From the NCBI RefSeq assembly GCF_964204645.1, contig NC_134030.1, positions 372,001 to 436,000 of the forward strand: DNA of 64,000 bases, written 5' to 3'. Made by a program: the position numbers and the translations under genes. How positions within the stretch are numbered: the stretch's first letter is position 1; the number at the start of each line of letters is the position of its first letter. This stretch comes from Tubulanus polymorphus (taxonomy: Eukaryota; Nemertea; Palaeonemertea; Tubulaniformes; Tubulanidae). The notes below the pieces were generated by a model, which was given only the letters and a program-made list of their open reading frames with translations, made no database searches and had not been told where the DNA came from. Shown here in pieces: positions 12,971-24,925 of the stretch.

Positions 12971-13445
12971 CGGATAAAACGTCCCTTTTAAAGAACCCGG
13001 ATTAAATTGTGGTCCGTACTTTTTTATTTGTTATTCCTCGAGGGGTTCCGAATTAAGGGCGCGAGTTCGATATTGCGGGTCTCATATCGGTCATATCGCT
13101 ATTTATATCGTGAGTGGTTTACGTGTGAACGTGCTCTCTAATTCGGCACGGACCATAATTTGGCTCGAGTCTGATCCGCGCCAATTTGGCCCGGGCCCAA
13201 TCGTGTCCGTTTGATCTTCGTTCATGATGACCGTAGATTTATTTGTAATATTTATATCACCATGACTGTATATATGCAGTATGAATAATATATAATTACA
13301 ACATAAGTTACAAACATAAGCGTCTGAATGCTTGTAAAGCGGTGTACGGATTCGAGCACCCAGAATCTAACTACGTTAATGAAAACTAGATAAACTAGTC
13401 CTGTGATGACATATCAATGAAAATGAACTTGTTTTGACAATACAT

Positions 13446-13503
13446 GGATTAGGATTAGGATTAGGATTAGGATTAGGATGAGGATTAGGATTAGGATTAG
13501 GAT
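13446..13503 (-). repeat. (TAATCC)n tail
   Basis: About nine hexamers of GGATTA (TAATCC on the minus strand). They lie directly at the 3' side of the minus-strand LINE remnant. Confidence 0.9.
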
Positions 13504-14140
13504 TTTACTTAAACTCCAACCATTTCTATGGTACATGGAGGGAGACTTATATGAAGTATACAATATTTACAATTAACAGAAAGTTTAAACTTGTTTTGAT
13601 AAAATATAACAAAGTTATTAACAATATATACATACACTATTTACAACATACTAATTATTGAAGGGATCTATATACATCTAAGCCTTTTTTAATGAATTAT
13701 ACAAGGTGGATTGTAGGATTTTTTAGAATAACAAGATTGCCAAAAGAATTCAGATTCAAAATATTTTCACGGATTACATTCAGTAGGTTGCAGTTAAAAA
13801 TAAAATGCAATTCATCACCTAAAACATTAAGCCGAACATAATCTATCATTTCTATCTAACGGAAGATTTGATAATTTATTTACAGGCAAAAGATAAGATC
13901 CAATTCTAAATTCGAATAAACTTATTACTAAATCTTCATCAAGTTCACTAATATATCTTTCTAATTTAATATCATTTTTGTATTGCCTGTAATTAATGTA
14001 TGTCGGGCTAGCATCTATTGTGGAAATTGTATTTTGAAGGTGTTGATCACAAAGAATCCGTTTTATTCGCCTTGAGAAGGTCCTACTGTTCCCCATAAAT
14101 TGTTGTGTCCAAATATGAGATAAACCGCAATCATCAAAGG
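13504..14140 (-). pseudogene. 3' end of a non-LTR retrotransposon (LINE)
   Basis: The minus strand encodes the C-terminal part of a LINE reverse-transcriptase polyprotein. It runs GLSHIWTQQFMGN, then FEFRIGSYLLPVNK, then NDRLCSA, and after a frameshift near 13830 LGDELHFIFNCNLL. The sequence (R/L)C followed by GDE(L/F)H and a late Cys is the usual terminal zinc-knuckle-like region of many invertebrate LINEs. The element is 5'-truncated (no RT core or endonuclease nearby), frameshifted and carries a stop, so it is dead. A TAATCC hexamer array follows its 3' end. Confidence 0.75.
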
Positions 14141-14171
14141 TTTCTTAATGAATAATAACCAAGGACTCTTA

Positions 14172-14712
14172 TGTCAGTAATTACTGGGTTCGAACCCGGG
14201 ACACCCCTGTACATCCTCTATTCAGCATCAGTACCGCACTCTGAACCAGTATCAGTAATTACTGGGTTCGAACCCGGGACACCCCTGTACATCCTCTATT
14301 CAAAATAAGGACCACTCTGAATGAGTATCAGTAATTAATGGGATCGAACCCGGGCCATCCCTGTACATCCTCTATTCAGCATCAGGACCACTCTGAATCA
14401 GTGTCAGTAATTACTGGGTTCAAACCCGGGACACCCCTGTACATCCTCTATTCAGCATCAGGGCCACTCTGAATCAGTATCAGTAATTACTGTGTTCGAA
14501 CCCGGGACACCCCTGTACATCCTCTATTCAACATCAGTACCACTCTGAATCAGTGTCAGTAATTACTGTGTTCGAACCCGGGACACCCCTGTACATCCTC
14601 TATTCAACATCAGTACCACTCTGAATCAGTGTCAGTAATTACTGTGTTCGAACCCGGGACACCCCTGTACATCCTCTATTCAGCATCAGTACCACTCTGA
14701 ATCAGTGTCAGT
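14172..14712. repeat. ~77-bp satellite with tRNA-like B box
   Basis: About seven tandem copies of a unit holding CAGTAATTACTGGGTTCGAA, then CCCGGGACACCCCTGTACAT and CCTCTATTCAGCATCAG. GGGTTCGAACCCGGGA contains a pol III B-box-like core that is also palindromic. Further copies lie at about 7835-7950. No A box at tRNA spacing was found, so a functional tRNA is unlikely. Confidence 0.85.
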
Positions 14713-15296
14713 TGCCTGACCTCTGAATGATTTAACTGATATTCTATTATCAGACAAAGCGAAGTTCTACAAGGCGATGTTTCGACTCATGAAATTCAAT
14801 TTTGGAAATTTCTTTAAAAAAGAGAGGAAAAATCTGGACCATCAATATTCATCCGATATACGATTAGAGATTATCCGACTTACGACTTTACTGTATATTC
14901 CATTTAAACCAATCATTATCGTGGGATTCAAATCGATATTTACATCTGAGTCTGTGCTATATCACACTCTCAGCACATGTACTACTTATGAAACTTCGCG
15001 TTACTAAGGTGAACAATGATACATAGTTTCACCTACCCCCCCCCCCCTGTTTGAATACGTAAAACTATCCGGAGCCGAACCCCCGATAGAAAGAGGCATG
15101 AACTATTCCATCAAAACATGTCTGACCAAATAACGTGTAGACTGTGGATCGATTAGATATATTAACCGCACGGACTGCGCGCGTGACCCGTCATTTGAAA
15201 AAAATTTTACCATCTTGAAGTTTAATACGTTAATTTTCGAATTCATGTGGACTTCAAAACAATATTGAAACTAATCGTAAACGGTTTTGGCGCTCA
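14713..15296. other. Gene-less stretch
   Basis: Nothing recognisable apart from a short poly-C tract near 15038. A 76-codon plus-strand frame here has no motifs. Confidence 0.4.
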
Positions 15297-16379
15297 CTAA
15301 TCCTCGACTGATGACCGAGCCTGTAATAGTTTCCAACCAGCTCGCCTGAAATTGGAATTTGTTATGCTGTAAAGGAGAAAGTTAGCGCACGAATCTACCA
15401 CAGTCAGTCCGATACCCGTTTTCCCTACAACCAATCCGTATTTATATTTGTAGTTCACTTTTATGTAACCCCTACCAATGAATCGGTGAACAAGGAACAC
15501 CGACTCACAAACGATGTAAACAGTCACAACAGTTATAACCATTCTCAACACTCTTTTCTCTATCGAACTCGATTCCGTTTGTTTTTCAGTTTTTTGCGCC
15601 GATTGCAGCATCTTACCACGTGACTTACGTTTGATAAGGAGATTCACGATTAAGGCCGTGTTTGTTATACAAAGGAATACCATCGGAATCAAAACCCCGA
15701 ATATGAAATCCGGCCCGTTAACGGTCGTCTCGATCCATTCCAGAAGCACTGAGAGTAATTCCTGGAAATGCCAGAGTGGAATATTTTTGTGCATACTTAT
15801 TGTCGGTCCCGATTCACCGCATGGTTTTGCAAAAAAGAAAGGCGATCTGGGGACGAGTTGAGGAAAGTACATGGCTACTGAACCGAGGTGTATAATCACT
15901 AACCACGAGTTGACGACTTTGCTCGTCCAAAAAACACGTGATTTCAAAGGAAACAATACAATAACACACCTCTCAAAACTCAACAAGAAAACACACCAGT
16001 TGCGAGTGAGCAAGAATATGTAATAACATCCGTGAGAAACTTTAACAAATGCTCTCCCGAAATGCCAGTCATCCACACGAAAAACAATATCTCCCAGAAG
16101 TCGGTAAACATGAATAGTCCTCAGCGGGTACATGACAAATACAGACAACGAGTACAGAACATCATTGACCGCTACCGCTTTTACTAAGTAATAAGAACGA
16201 CTTTTCATCGTGTTCAAAATTACGAAGGTAAAGCTGTTGAATATTATACTGAAAATCGTTGCCGGTCCGAAGAAATAGATGTACACAAATACGCTGAACT
16301 TAAAATCCCATCTGATCTCTCTCTGTTTCCACTTTTCGCAATCAGTCAACTCAACGACTGCACCGGTCGTGTTTAACAT
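15297..16379 (-). CDS. Class A GPCR (360 aa)
   Basis: Single-exon minus-strand frame starting MLNTTGAVVELTD, with an N-glycosylation site NTT at residue 3. TM1 contains the conserved Asn in IIFNSFTFVIL, TM2 the Asp in VAVNDVLYSLS, and TM3 ends LLSFERCVIVLFPL with ERC in place of DRY. ECL2 has a Cys (AKPCGE) able to pair with the TM3-top Cys (SHGCYY). IC3 is basic (NLLIKRKSRGKM) and TM7 reads DSCANFLLYSITN in place of NPxxY. It resembles neuropeptide-type receptors; no ligand can be assigned. It is not a close copy of the GPCRs on either side. The start is the first Met, followed by a plausible extracellular N-terminus. Confidence 0.82.
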   Translation of the reverse strand: MLNTTGAVVELTDCEKWKQREIRWDFKFSVFVYIYFFGPATIFSIIFNSFTFVILNTMKSRSYYLVKAVAVNDVLYSLSVFVMYPLRTIHVYRLLGDIVFRVDDWHFGRAFVKVSHGCYYIFLLTRNWCVFLLSFERCVIVLFPLKSRVFWTSKVVNSWLVIIHLGSVAMYFPQLVPRSPFFFAKPCGESGPTISMHKNIPLWHFQELLSVLLEWIETTVNGPDFIFGVLIPMVFLCITNTALIVNLLIKRKSRGKMLQSAQKTEKQTESSSIEKRVLRMVITVVTVYIVCESVFLVHRFIGRGYIKVNYKYKYGLVVGKTGIGLTVVDSCANFLLYSITNSNFRRAGWKLLQARSSVED

Positions 16380-16861
16380 TGTGTGTTCAGCGATCCTCTA
16401 CGAGTTGAAGAGGGAGAGAGAGAATGGCTGTTATATCAACGTTTTGACGCCATCCACAGTACGTACCAATTACCATATACAACGAGTCGCGAACTGCGAA
16501 CAGCCTATAGCAAAAATATATTCAACGAATATCCCTGGCGTTTTGTAGCAACCGATGTGTTATAGATACCTCGAGATCATCAGTAAAATCTGCCAGTGTT
16601 TACCACACAATCTTTAAAATTACATTTCAAAATTCTAGCGTTGTTTACTCGACACAAAATGAAAGACACAATTAGTATGATTTTTTTTCAGGGGAATTTT
16701 AAGCCCCTCCTCCGCCTCTGAAAGTATTGCGGATATTGTGTATTATCCTTATCGTTCAAATACGAGGAGTGACTGGTGCGCATGTGCGAGGAGGTCCTTT
16801 CATAGCCCGGCCCGTGTGGTCTACACCGGGACTATTCATGATTAATGAACAATTTGGTATC

Positions 16862-17067
16862 ATAAGATACAAACCCACTATCTACAGATTAAAATAATTT
16901 AAAAACAAGAATTCATTTATTCAATCTAAAATATATAGAATACACGACATCTGGCGATGATCTCTAGGGTGAGATCGAAACGTCGTGTATTTTATATATT
17001 TTAGATTGAATAAATAAATTCTTGATTTTAAATTCTTTTAATCTGTAAATAGTGGGGTTTTATCTTA
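16862..17067. mobile_element. Palindromic MITE with hammerhead-core-like centre
   Basis: Two arms of about 80-85 bp are inverted copies (left ATTCAATCTAAAATATATAG, right TATATTTTAGATTGAATAAA). They close at ATACACGAC/GTCGTGTAT. The centre, 16949-16986, reads CTGGCGATGA, then a TCTC/GAGA hairpin, then TCGAAACG. No transposase is present. Confidence 0.7.
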
Positions 17068-17887
17068 TTATCCGTTCACCACGTTTGACAGGTTATCGTT
17101 CTGTTATCCGTATCGTTTACATACATATTAAAAACAAACAGAGATATTCATTCCTCCTCCCTGTCTTTCCCTTATATAGATTATACTTGGAAAATCTGCG
17201 CGTCAAAATGCAGATTCCGAAGCGCCTGCGGGAAGCGAGTTCACGTATTCGGAGCGCTCCTTTTGAATATCCATTGGTCACTGCCGGCTGAGAAACAGTA
17301 CTGACCAAGATACGCTTGCTAGAGTTGGAATTTTCGTAGCGATCGGTTTCGAATCCGTAATAATACAGACAATTAATTACGTAATAAACAAGATTAATCT
17401 TTTTAAATAGTTAAATGTGCTTGAACGGAACCCCGGTTGTAATTGCAAGGCGATTTATTCATAGCCTATCGATTAAAGTGTCGTCTACGTAACCTAGATA
17501 AACACAACATTAATCAGCTGACTGACATACAGTACACAGTACTGTACACAGCTAGGCACTACAGTACGGATCGAAGTGCTGTTTTAACCTGTTGTATGGC
17601 TCTGTTTATATCAGTGCTATTCTGATGACATATATCGAGATCAGGTTTAATTATTGTGGAATCTTTTTAACTACAGCGTCGAAAAATTCTGAAATACCTC
17701 ATTAAGTTCGGGTGCTATTTACAGTGGTGATAATAGAGTGAGTTGCAGGATTTCGATCGCTAACCTGTGGATATCTGTGGATCTGAGTATCGATCTGTGT
17801 TCCAGTCAGTACTGCTCTCCTACCTCACTGCTCATTGAATGTCGTTTTAACTGTTGTTGATTGTTAAATAATTTGAATTGTGTAACG
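17068..17887. other. 5' flank of SLC49A4
   Basis: No gene recognised. It probably contains the promoter and 5' UTR of SLC49A4; no TATA box is evident near the start codon. Confidence 0.4.
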
Positions 17888-20800
17888 ATGGAAACCGAAC
17901 CGTTATTACCGCGGGAATTGCGGGTGGTCCCCGGTGGTCCGGGATCGGATGACCACGACGACGGGACTAGTCGCTCCGTCGATTTTGAAGGCAGTCACAG
18001 AGAAAGGACTAACACTTACGCCGATGTTTTACGGAATAAAGATATCAGAAATCAGACTGAAGTAAAAGTTTACGGACGGCGCTGGTATATTTTATTCATG
18101 TTTTCGCTGTTAGGACTCGGGCAGGGATGTGTTTGGAATTCGTTCGGACCTATCAGTCAGTCGATTAAAGATGTATTCGGCTGGCAGGACTCGACGATAG
18201 CCCTATCCACGAACTGGGCCTGTATTACGTACGTTTTGTCGTCAGTATTCTTTTCGTGGCTTCTAGAAGTAAAAGGTTTGTCGCTAATTTGTATTTAAGA
18301 CCGAATTAGACGAAATAAATTCCCAAGGCCCGGTTTTATAGACTGGTTTTACCTTTGACCCGGGCTAACTCAATTGATAATGAATTAAGTGAGCCCCCGG
18401 GTTAAAGGTTAAACCAGTCTGTAAAACCGGGCCCTAGAAGAATAATTGTTCATAAAGCGATATTATTATATACTCTTGCAACCCTTTAAGGCAGAGGCTC
18501 TAGTCTCAATGAGTTGAGAATATTTTCAAAATTGTCAGATGAAACTTTTTTAACTTTTGTAAGAACTGAAGAAAAAATTATTCGGAGGATTATTTAGGAA
18601 GCGAGAAAATGAATTCGTTAAAATTCCGAATCGGACATGTCTAAGTTTAATAATTCCTGCACTGGAATTATCCAATGAATCAATGAATCATTATCCAATA
18701 CACAACAAAGGAGGCTTAACAGTTTACAATAGAGGCTTATACGAGAACAACATTCAATAATTACTAAATTCATCATAGGTATCTCTGAACATGTATATAT
18801 TTCAATGTTTTATTGAATAGGTTTACGCGTGTCGGTGATATTGACTTCCGCTTTACTGGTTGTTGGATGCGGTATAAAATGTATCTCGAAGTGGGATCCA
18901 TACTTCACCTGGTAATAAATTATCGTCGATTTATTTATTCGTCAATTTTCCCTTCCCCGACCAGGAAATAGATTCACGCCAACACTAATGATGTGACTTT
19001 AGCGGGCGGCAATCAAACCCTGGCAAGCGAGGATGTCATTCATTGGGCCCGTGTCGTCACCTACTTAGCCTTTGAGGGGGGACCTGAAATTCCAACAAGT
19101 GTAGAAATGAAAAGTCAAAGTCCCTCTAATAGGCCTCCTTATACAATAGAAGTATATACACTGAGTTAATACGTGTTTCGTCTGTTTCTGGTCACATTCC
19201 GCCTGATGATTCGCTGTTATACTTAACAGTCAAGGCTTTGGGTTTTTTCCAATAAATACGATCCCATATTCGGATATGCACCAGATTCATTTACTGATGG
19301 GATTGTAACAAATCCCCATTAAAATTTCCAATAAATGCATAATAAAATTGGACACAGAATTTGCATATTAATATTTGCATATTTTAATTTTAAATGATAT
19401 CGGATAGGTTGGCACATCTGGGTTGTATTGTAAGCGGATTTGCTGGACCGGTAGTGATGGCTGGACCTCCGTGCGTTTCGGCGACCTGGTTCCCAGCTAA
19501 CGGTAGAACTACAGCAACGGCCATCATGATCGTATCCAACTATTTAGGAGTAGCATTGTCGTTTATTTTGGGTGAGTTTCACGGCAGAAGTTTACAAAAA
19601 TAAATTGGAAATTCTATTTGATTGATTTTATTGATATAGATATTAAATTTAATCGCTGGATTTGAATATTTCATTACTCCTGAGTTAATTTATTCCAGGT
19701 CCGTTAATCGTGAATACTCATACAACCTATAATAATATTACAACTCCAACTCCTAATATATCTTACATCAGGTGAGTTTTATTTACAGCTACAGGTACCA
19801 GTACCTGATGCAGATTGCTCAATAAACTTCGTTATTTTATATCAAAGACAGGTACCATCAGGTGCTCGTCGAAAATCGGGTCTATGAACTTATTATATAT
19901 TACCTTAAACTTTGTTATCTTTGATTTGTTTCAGTTCCGATATTTTTATTGATTTTTCTAATACTTCCAATGTGACGGTGGCGCCACCAACTTTAGGTGA
20001 GGATTTTATCTTATTGCCCGAGAGATTAGACCGATATAATCTGTTTACATGAAGCTCATCTTCTTAGAAATTGCATCTATTTGAATTCATTTCTTCAGGA
20101 ATAATGTCAAACCCCTAACCGCGCTAAGTGGCCTTCAGCGTGGCTACATTATCCTAGAAATGTCCTTATTTTTCTCCTGGACCTCGACCTTGCGATTCCG
20201 CCCCGGTGTAACCTACGTAGAACAGTTTTCGAGGGGTTGCATCAGTTTGCAATATCGCGTTTCTTCAATAAATTATCTACTATATGATGATGAAACGATT
20301 AATACATTTTCAATGACTATTGAGGACCCAGTTTCACAAAAAGTTTTTATTCTTAAATCGATTTAATTTCTTCATTAATTCAGTTTATCTTGAATCGATT
20401 TAGGGCTTAATCTTTTTTGTGAAACTGGACCCCGGTCTATAAAAATATATGTGGGATTTCGAACGATTTCTACAACTGTTAATAGACAAAATATATACAA
20501 ACCAACATGAACATGGATTGTAGGATTGTATTCGATGTAAATTAGTAAAGTTGTTTTGTTGTTTTTCAGCCCCTTCGAAGGACAACGAATCGATAGAGGC
20601 CCAAAGGGCGGAAATAATGATACTTCTATACATAGGTATATGATCTATATATTATCGATCTTTGTCGGAAATATCACAAGTCAAAATGATAAATAAATGA
20701 TAATTTCGCTGATAACCTCTGATAACCGCCGAACAGAGTTTGTTTTCTTGCATAGTGGTTTTGATACAAAGTTCATTAAGAATTTCAGCGCGTCTTAAGT

Positions 20801-23800
20801 TCAGTACTTCAACCGACAGGGTAAACACTCAGTATCTGTCTGTCTGGCTGTCAATGAAAGGCCTCGAGAATAAGCTTGGGCCTCGAGAATAATCTTGGGC
20901 CTCGATAAAAGGCTTGGGCCTCGAGATAGGCTCGGACCTCGGGAATATGCTTGGGCCTCGAGAATAAGCTTGGGCCTCAGGAATATGCTTGGGCCTCGGG
21001 AATAGGTCTGAGCTCCGTGAACGGGCTTGGACCTCGAGAATAGGCTTGGGCCTCGGGAGATGCTTGGGCTTCGAGCTTCGTGAACGGACAGGCTTCGAGG
21101 CCGAACCTCGGCTTTTTGATTAGGCCTCAGCTTCCATATTGGGCTTGGGTTTGCTTTGCGATTGGGCCTAAATCTTTCTACATTTGACACTGTACAATAT
21201 TTCTACAATTTTGATAGGATAAATAGATGAATAAAAAATAATATGTTATCTATATATTGTAGACGATATTTCTACATTTAATACCAATTTGATAGATATA
21301 TAGTATAATGATGATATGACGTGTATATATTGTAGAGGAGGCGTTCCACGTGATTGTGTTTATTTGTATCCTCATCTATTTCCCTCCACATCCGCCATTA
21401 CCGCCGACAATATCAGCATCTACAGATCGCGTCAGTTTCATACGAGGCCTCGGTCAGGCTTTCTGGTAAGTTATTTTCTTTTCACAAAAAAAGTATATTT
21501 CAGCACAAAATTAGTGTTCGCAACCGTCGTACCATTGACCATGGCCTGCATCCGAGCAGTTAACCAGTCACCAATAACCCTAACCCTAGACTCGAACTTG
21601 CCACCTCCGGCATGCAAGCCGAGCATACTAACCCCTAGACCATAGACCTGTAGCGTCTGACAGAGTTTGTAAATTTCTCTGGTCAGTGTGGTGTCTGGTG
21701 ACCAGTCAGGTGTGATGACTGGTGACCAGTCAGGTGTGGTAACTGGTGACCAGTCAGGTGTGATGACTGGTGACCAGTCAGGTGTGGTAACTGGTGACCA
21801 GTCAGGTGTGATGACTGGTGACCAGTCAGGTGTGGTAACTGGTGACCAGTCAGGTGTGGTAACTGGTCACCAGTCAGGTGTGGTAACTGGTGACCAGTCA
21901 GGTGTGGTGACTGGTGACCAGTCAGGTGTGGTGACTGGTGACCAGTCAGGTGTGGTGACTGGTGACCAGTCAGGTGTGGTAACTGGTCGTGTGGCCATTC
22001 ACTACATATCACTCTTTTCTTGAAGAATATTAATGACTCTTTGCTCCCCAACTTCCAAACTAACTAATTCAATTGTTTACCAGATGAAAATCTCGGACTC
22101 ATTTTGTTTGTATTTTTAGTCACGCACGATTGTGGGTAATGGCAATACCATACGGATTAGGGTTAGGTGTTTATAACTGTTGGAACGCGATATTAGATGT
22201 GAATTTGAGCCCGTTAGGAATACAGCAGTCTGAAGCAGGCTGGCTCGGGTTTTACGCTGTAATGGCCGGCTGTACCGGAGCCCTTATCGTGTCCTGGTAA
22301 GCTAAATTATCATTATTATTAGTGAATTATTACTATTTAGATGAAAATGATTATCTGAAAATTATTACGGTAAACAAAATTCGGTCTATCATTTGGATAA
22401 GTCGTCACATTACTGAAGTCATCTCTATTTTTGAGTCTCAATTTGTATTTCTAATTCAATTTACTAAGTGTAAGTCATCATTTGTATATAAGTCATCAAC
22501 AAATCAATGAATTTGGTCCCAACTGCAAACGCATTTATCACAAAATGATTATATCTTTGTTTGTGTTTTGTGCTGTAGGATTTCCGATCATTTCCTGGGT
22601 CACATGAAGATATTTTGTATCGTGTTGTTTATTGGTGCTGGTGGCTCCGCCTTGTGGAGCATGTTACTTATTGGTCAATATATACCGTTCAATTCTGGTA
22701 AGATAATAATCACCAGTCTCAATGAGACGATTAATTAGAAAGCAAATATCATTTGAATTCGGAATTTTCTGTTAAGGCTAAACAAAAATGATACCTTGTC
22801 CGCAACGGCCGGGTTATTTTTGTAAAATATGATTAAATTTGTAATCAATTTATTTCTGATGCCGGGTCTGTTATATGATAAAATAAATCACGATTAAAAC
22901 AAAAAGTAATGCACAGGGTAGATAGGCGGCTGGACCGGGTCAACTTTTAAACTCAGCAGAAATGAGAATCATGGTATCGATATTTTTTGCCTAAGATTTA
23001 ATTATATTTTCTCTGACTCTCCTTTCGCAGGTGAACTATATACATCTATAATAGTGGGCGGTTTATTGATATACACGTGTATAGCACTGTTTTTTGAAAT
23101 GGCTTGTGAATCGGCGTATCCGATAGCGGAGTCTGTGATCAGCGGCATGTTTGCTTTACTAAACAATATCTGTGGAGTGACGTTCCTTCTACTCTTCTAT
23201 ATTCCTAATATCGGTAAGTATACGACTAATGAACTCGTGTTCAATATTTATTATGTTCTAGATACGGAATGGATGAACTGGTGTTTTATAATGAACTCGT
23301 GTTCAATATTTATTATGTTCTAGGTACGGAATGGATGAACTGGTGCTTTATAATGAACTCGTGTTCAATATTTATTATGTTCTAGGTACGGAATGGATGA
23401 ACTGGTGCTTTATAATGAACTCGTGTTCAATATTTATTATGTTCTAGGTACGGAATGGATGAACTGGTGTTTTATAATGAACTCGTGTTCAATATTTATT
23501 ATGTTCTAGGTACGGAATGGATGAACTGGTGCTTTATAATGAACTCGTGTTCAATATTTATTATGTTCTAGGTACGGAATGGATGAACTGGTGTTTTATA
23601 ATGAACTCGTGTTCAATATTTATCATGTTCTAGGTGCGGAATGGATGAACTGGTGTTTTATAATGAACTCGTGTTCAATATTTATTATGTTCTAGGTGCG
23701 GAATGGATGAACTGATGTTTTATAATGAACTCGTGTTCAATATTTATTATGTTCTAGGTACGGAATGGATGAACTGGTGTTTAACGGGTGCTCTGTTTAT

Positions 23801-23978
23801 CGCTATACCGATATTAATGTTCGCTAAAGTCACCTATAACCGATTGGAACTGGATGTCCCGGATGCGGATGAAGTACTTCACCATGGTAACGAACATCAC
23901 AATGAGAATCATATACAGTACGATGAATACGGACGCAGTAAATCGATATCTTCAGAATCAGAAATTCACTTTCTTTAA
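17888..23978 (+). CDS. SLC49A4: SLC49A4/DIRC2-like MFS transporter (11 exons)
   Basis: Exons: 17888-18275, 18821-18911, 19408-19571, 19699-19771, 19935-19996, 20570-20635, 21336-21465, 22120-22296, 22579-22697, 23031-23213, 23758-23978; all phases agree and give 557 aa. The N-terminus has a dileucine motif (EPLLP), as expected for lysosomal targeting. The transporter core starts VYGRRWYILFMFSLLGLGQG, then VWNSFGPISQS, and continues with GFAGPVV, WFPANGRTTATAI (the MFS loop 2-3 region), NVTVAPP in a lumenal loop, AGWLGFYAV, FFEMACESAYPIAES and EWMNWCLTG. These segments match vertebrate DIRC2 (about 478 aa), a lysosomal-membrane transporter of the heme/pyridoxine-exporter family. The His/Glu-rich tail is longer than in vertebrates. 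The ATG at 17888 (METEPLLP) is the first real Met; the frame further up has only non-ATG codons. The introns are full of repeats, and the last acceptor is one of nine tandem copies. Confidence 0.93.
18327..18433. mobile_element. 107-bp hairpin MITE in SLC49A4 intron 1
   Basis: GGCCCGGTTTTATAGACTGG at the left is inverted at the right (CCAGTCTGTAAAACCGGGCC). The inner arms, around GACCCGGGCTAA and GAGCCCCCGGG, pair too, so nearly the whole element is one hairpin. It is the same family as 59517-59643. Confidence 0.85.
20323..20434. mobile_element. Hairpin MITE in SLC49A4 intron 5
   Basis: The left end GGACCCAGTTTCACAAAAAG is inverted at the right end (TTTTTTGTGAAACTGGACCC), with a second inner pair AAATCGATTTAA/GAATCGATTTAG. 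Confidence 0.8.
20855..21180. repeat. Degenerate GGGCCTCGAGAATA minisatellite
   Basis: About fifteen diverged copies of a roughly 20-bp unit (GCTTGGGCCTCGAGAATA) in SLC49A4 intron 6. The minus-strand frame over it is a by-product of the repeat. Confidence 0.8.
21676..21992. repeat. 24-bp minisatellite in SLC49A4 intron 7
   Basis: About thirteen copies of GGTGACCAGTCAGGTGTG(G/A)T(A/G)ACT. It is open in frames on both strands because 24 is a multiple of three; there is no other sign of coding. Confidence 0.95.
23227..23778 (+). repeat. 62-bp tandem array carrying the exon 11 acceptor
   Basis: Nine copies at exact 62-bp steps, each containing TATTATGTTCTAG followed by the start of exon 11 (GTACGGAATGGATGAACTGG). 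The AG falls at 23261, 23323, 23385, 23447, 23509, 23571, 23633, 23695 and 23757. Only the last is followed by the full exon. The array makes up almost the whole intron. Confidence 0.95.
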
Positions 23979-24925
23979 ATAGAACCGACGCACCCTCGAC
24001 CCCCTGCCCCATCGAGATCCAGCCCAACGCAGGGAAACAGGGAAACAAACATGTTTGATCGAGGAAAATTTGTTTCCCGAAATCATGGTTTCTGTATGCC
24101 ATAAGGCTGGGAGGTCGGGGAGATCCCAGCAGGGGAGTGAGGGGGAATGGGCGGAGAGGAGGGGGGGGGGGGGGTGCCATGGTATGGTGTGAATAGTAAT
24201 GAAAAAAACTTATCTGGACATGTGATTACAACTAATATACCGTATATAATGTAATGAACGGATATCTAGCTGTTAAAAATCAAATTCAATCCTCGCTTCG
24301 TGCAATAAAAATGAAATTTCACAAATATTTCTTTAAATTTTCTGGGAAATATTTTACACTGAATTCAATCAAATTATTTTGTAAATATGACAGTAATTGT
24401 GAATAATGAATTGTACATAACCAAAAGAATTGAAACTAAACATATTTTTATACCGCGTGTAAATCGAAGAATATATCTGTGATTCTAGTTTGTAAATACG
24501 CCGTAATGTGGCGCTGTTTCCAGAAACAGTTTTTAGAAATTTGTTTGGCTTCAATAAACAGAATTTTTTAATGATATTATTTTTGTTGAGTTCGATCACC
24601 ACATCGGAAGTGGCCCACCAGATATAGACCGGGCGTGCTCCAAAAGTTTCTGGTCGGATGGTTGGTCCGGCCGACTAGAGAAACTCGTAGGACCGATGGT
24701 CACTTAGTGGTCACTTTATACAGATATGATACGGACCGCCGAGACACACCCGGTCGCTACGGGCTAGAGGGCTGCAGTAAGACTACTGAACCCAGTTCCA
24801 CAGTGTTGTGAGTTACAGTAACTCAGAGATGAATCTTAACCCGTAACTGTAGAACTGGACCCTGGAGTGCCTGGTTAGAATAAAATGCTGGGATATTTAA
24901 TTTCATGAAAAAAAAAACTAATTCG
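23979..24925. other. SLC49A4 3' region, no further gene
   Basis: A poly-G tract (about 24155-24175) and AATAAA signals near 24305 and 24554 are present; either could serve SLC49A4. A short hairpin MITE-like element lies at about 24788-24864 (GAACCCAGTTCCACAGT and inverted AACTGTAGAACTGGACC). Confidence 0.45.

Noticed and set aside
13446-13503. GGATTA repeats as an interstitial telomere
   Set aside because: The hexamer is not the TTAGGG animal telomere repeat, and it sits exactly at a LINE 3' end, which explains it better.
14172-14712. tRNA genes in the satellite
   Set aside because: A B-box-like core is present but there is no A box, acceptor stem or anticodon arm.
21683-22051. Open frames on both strands over the 24-bp repeat, and their CRISPR-like look
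   Set aside because: The repeat has no unique spacers, lies in an SLC49A4 intron and the genome is eukaryotic.
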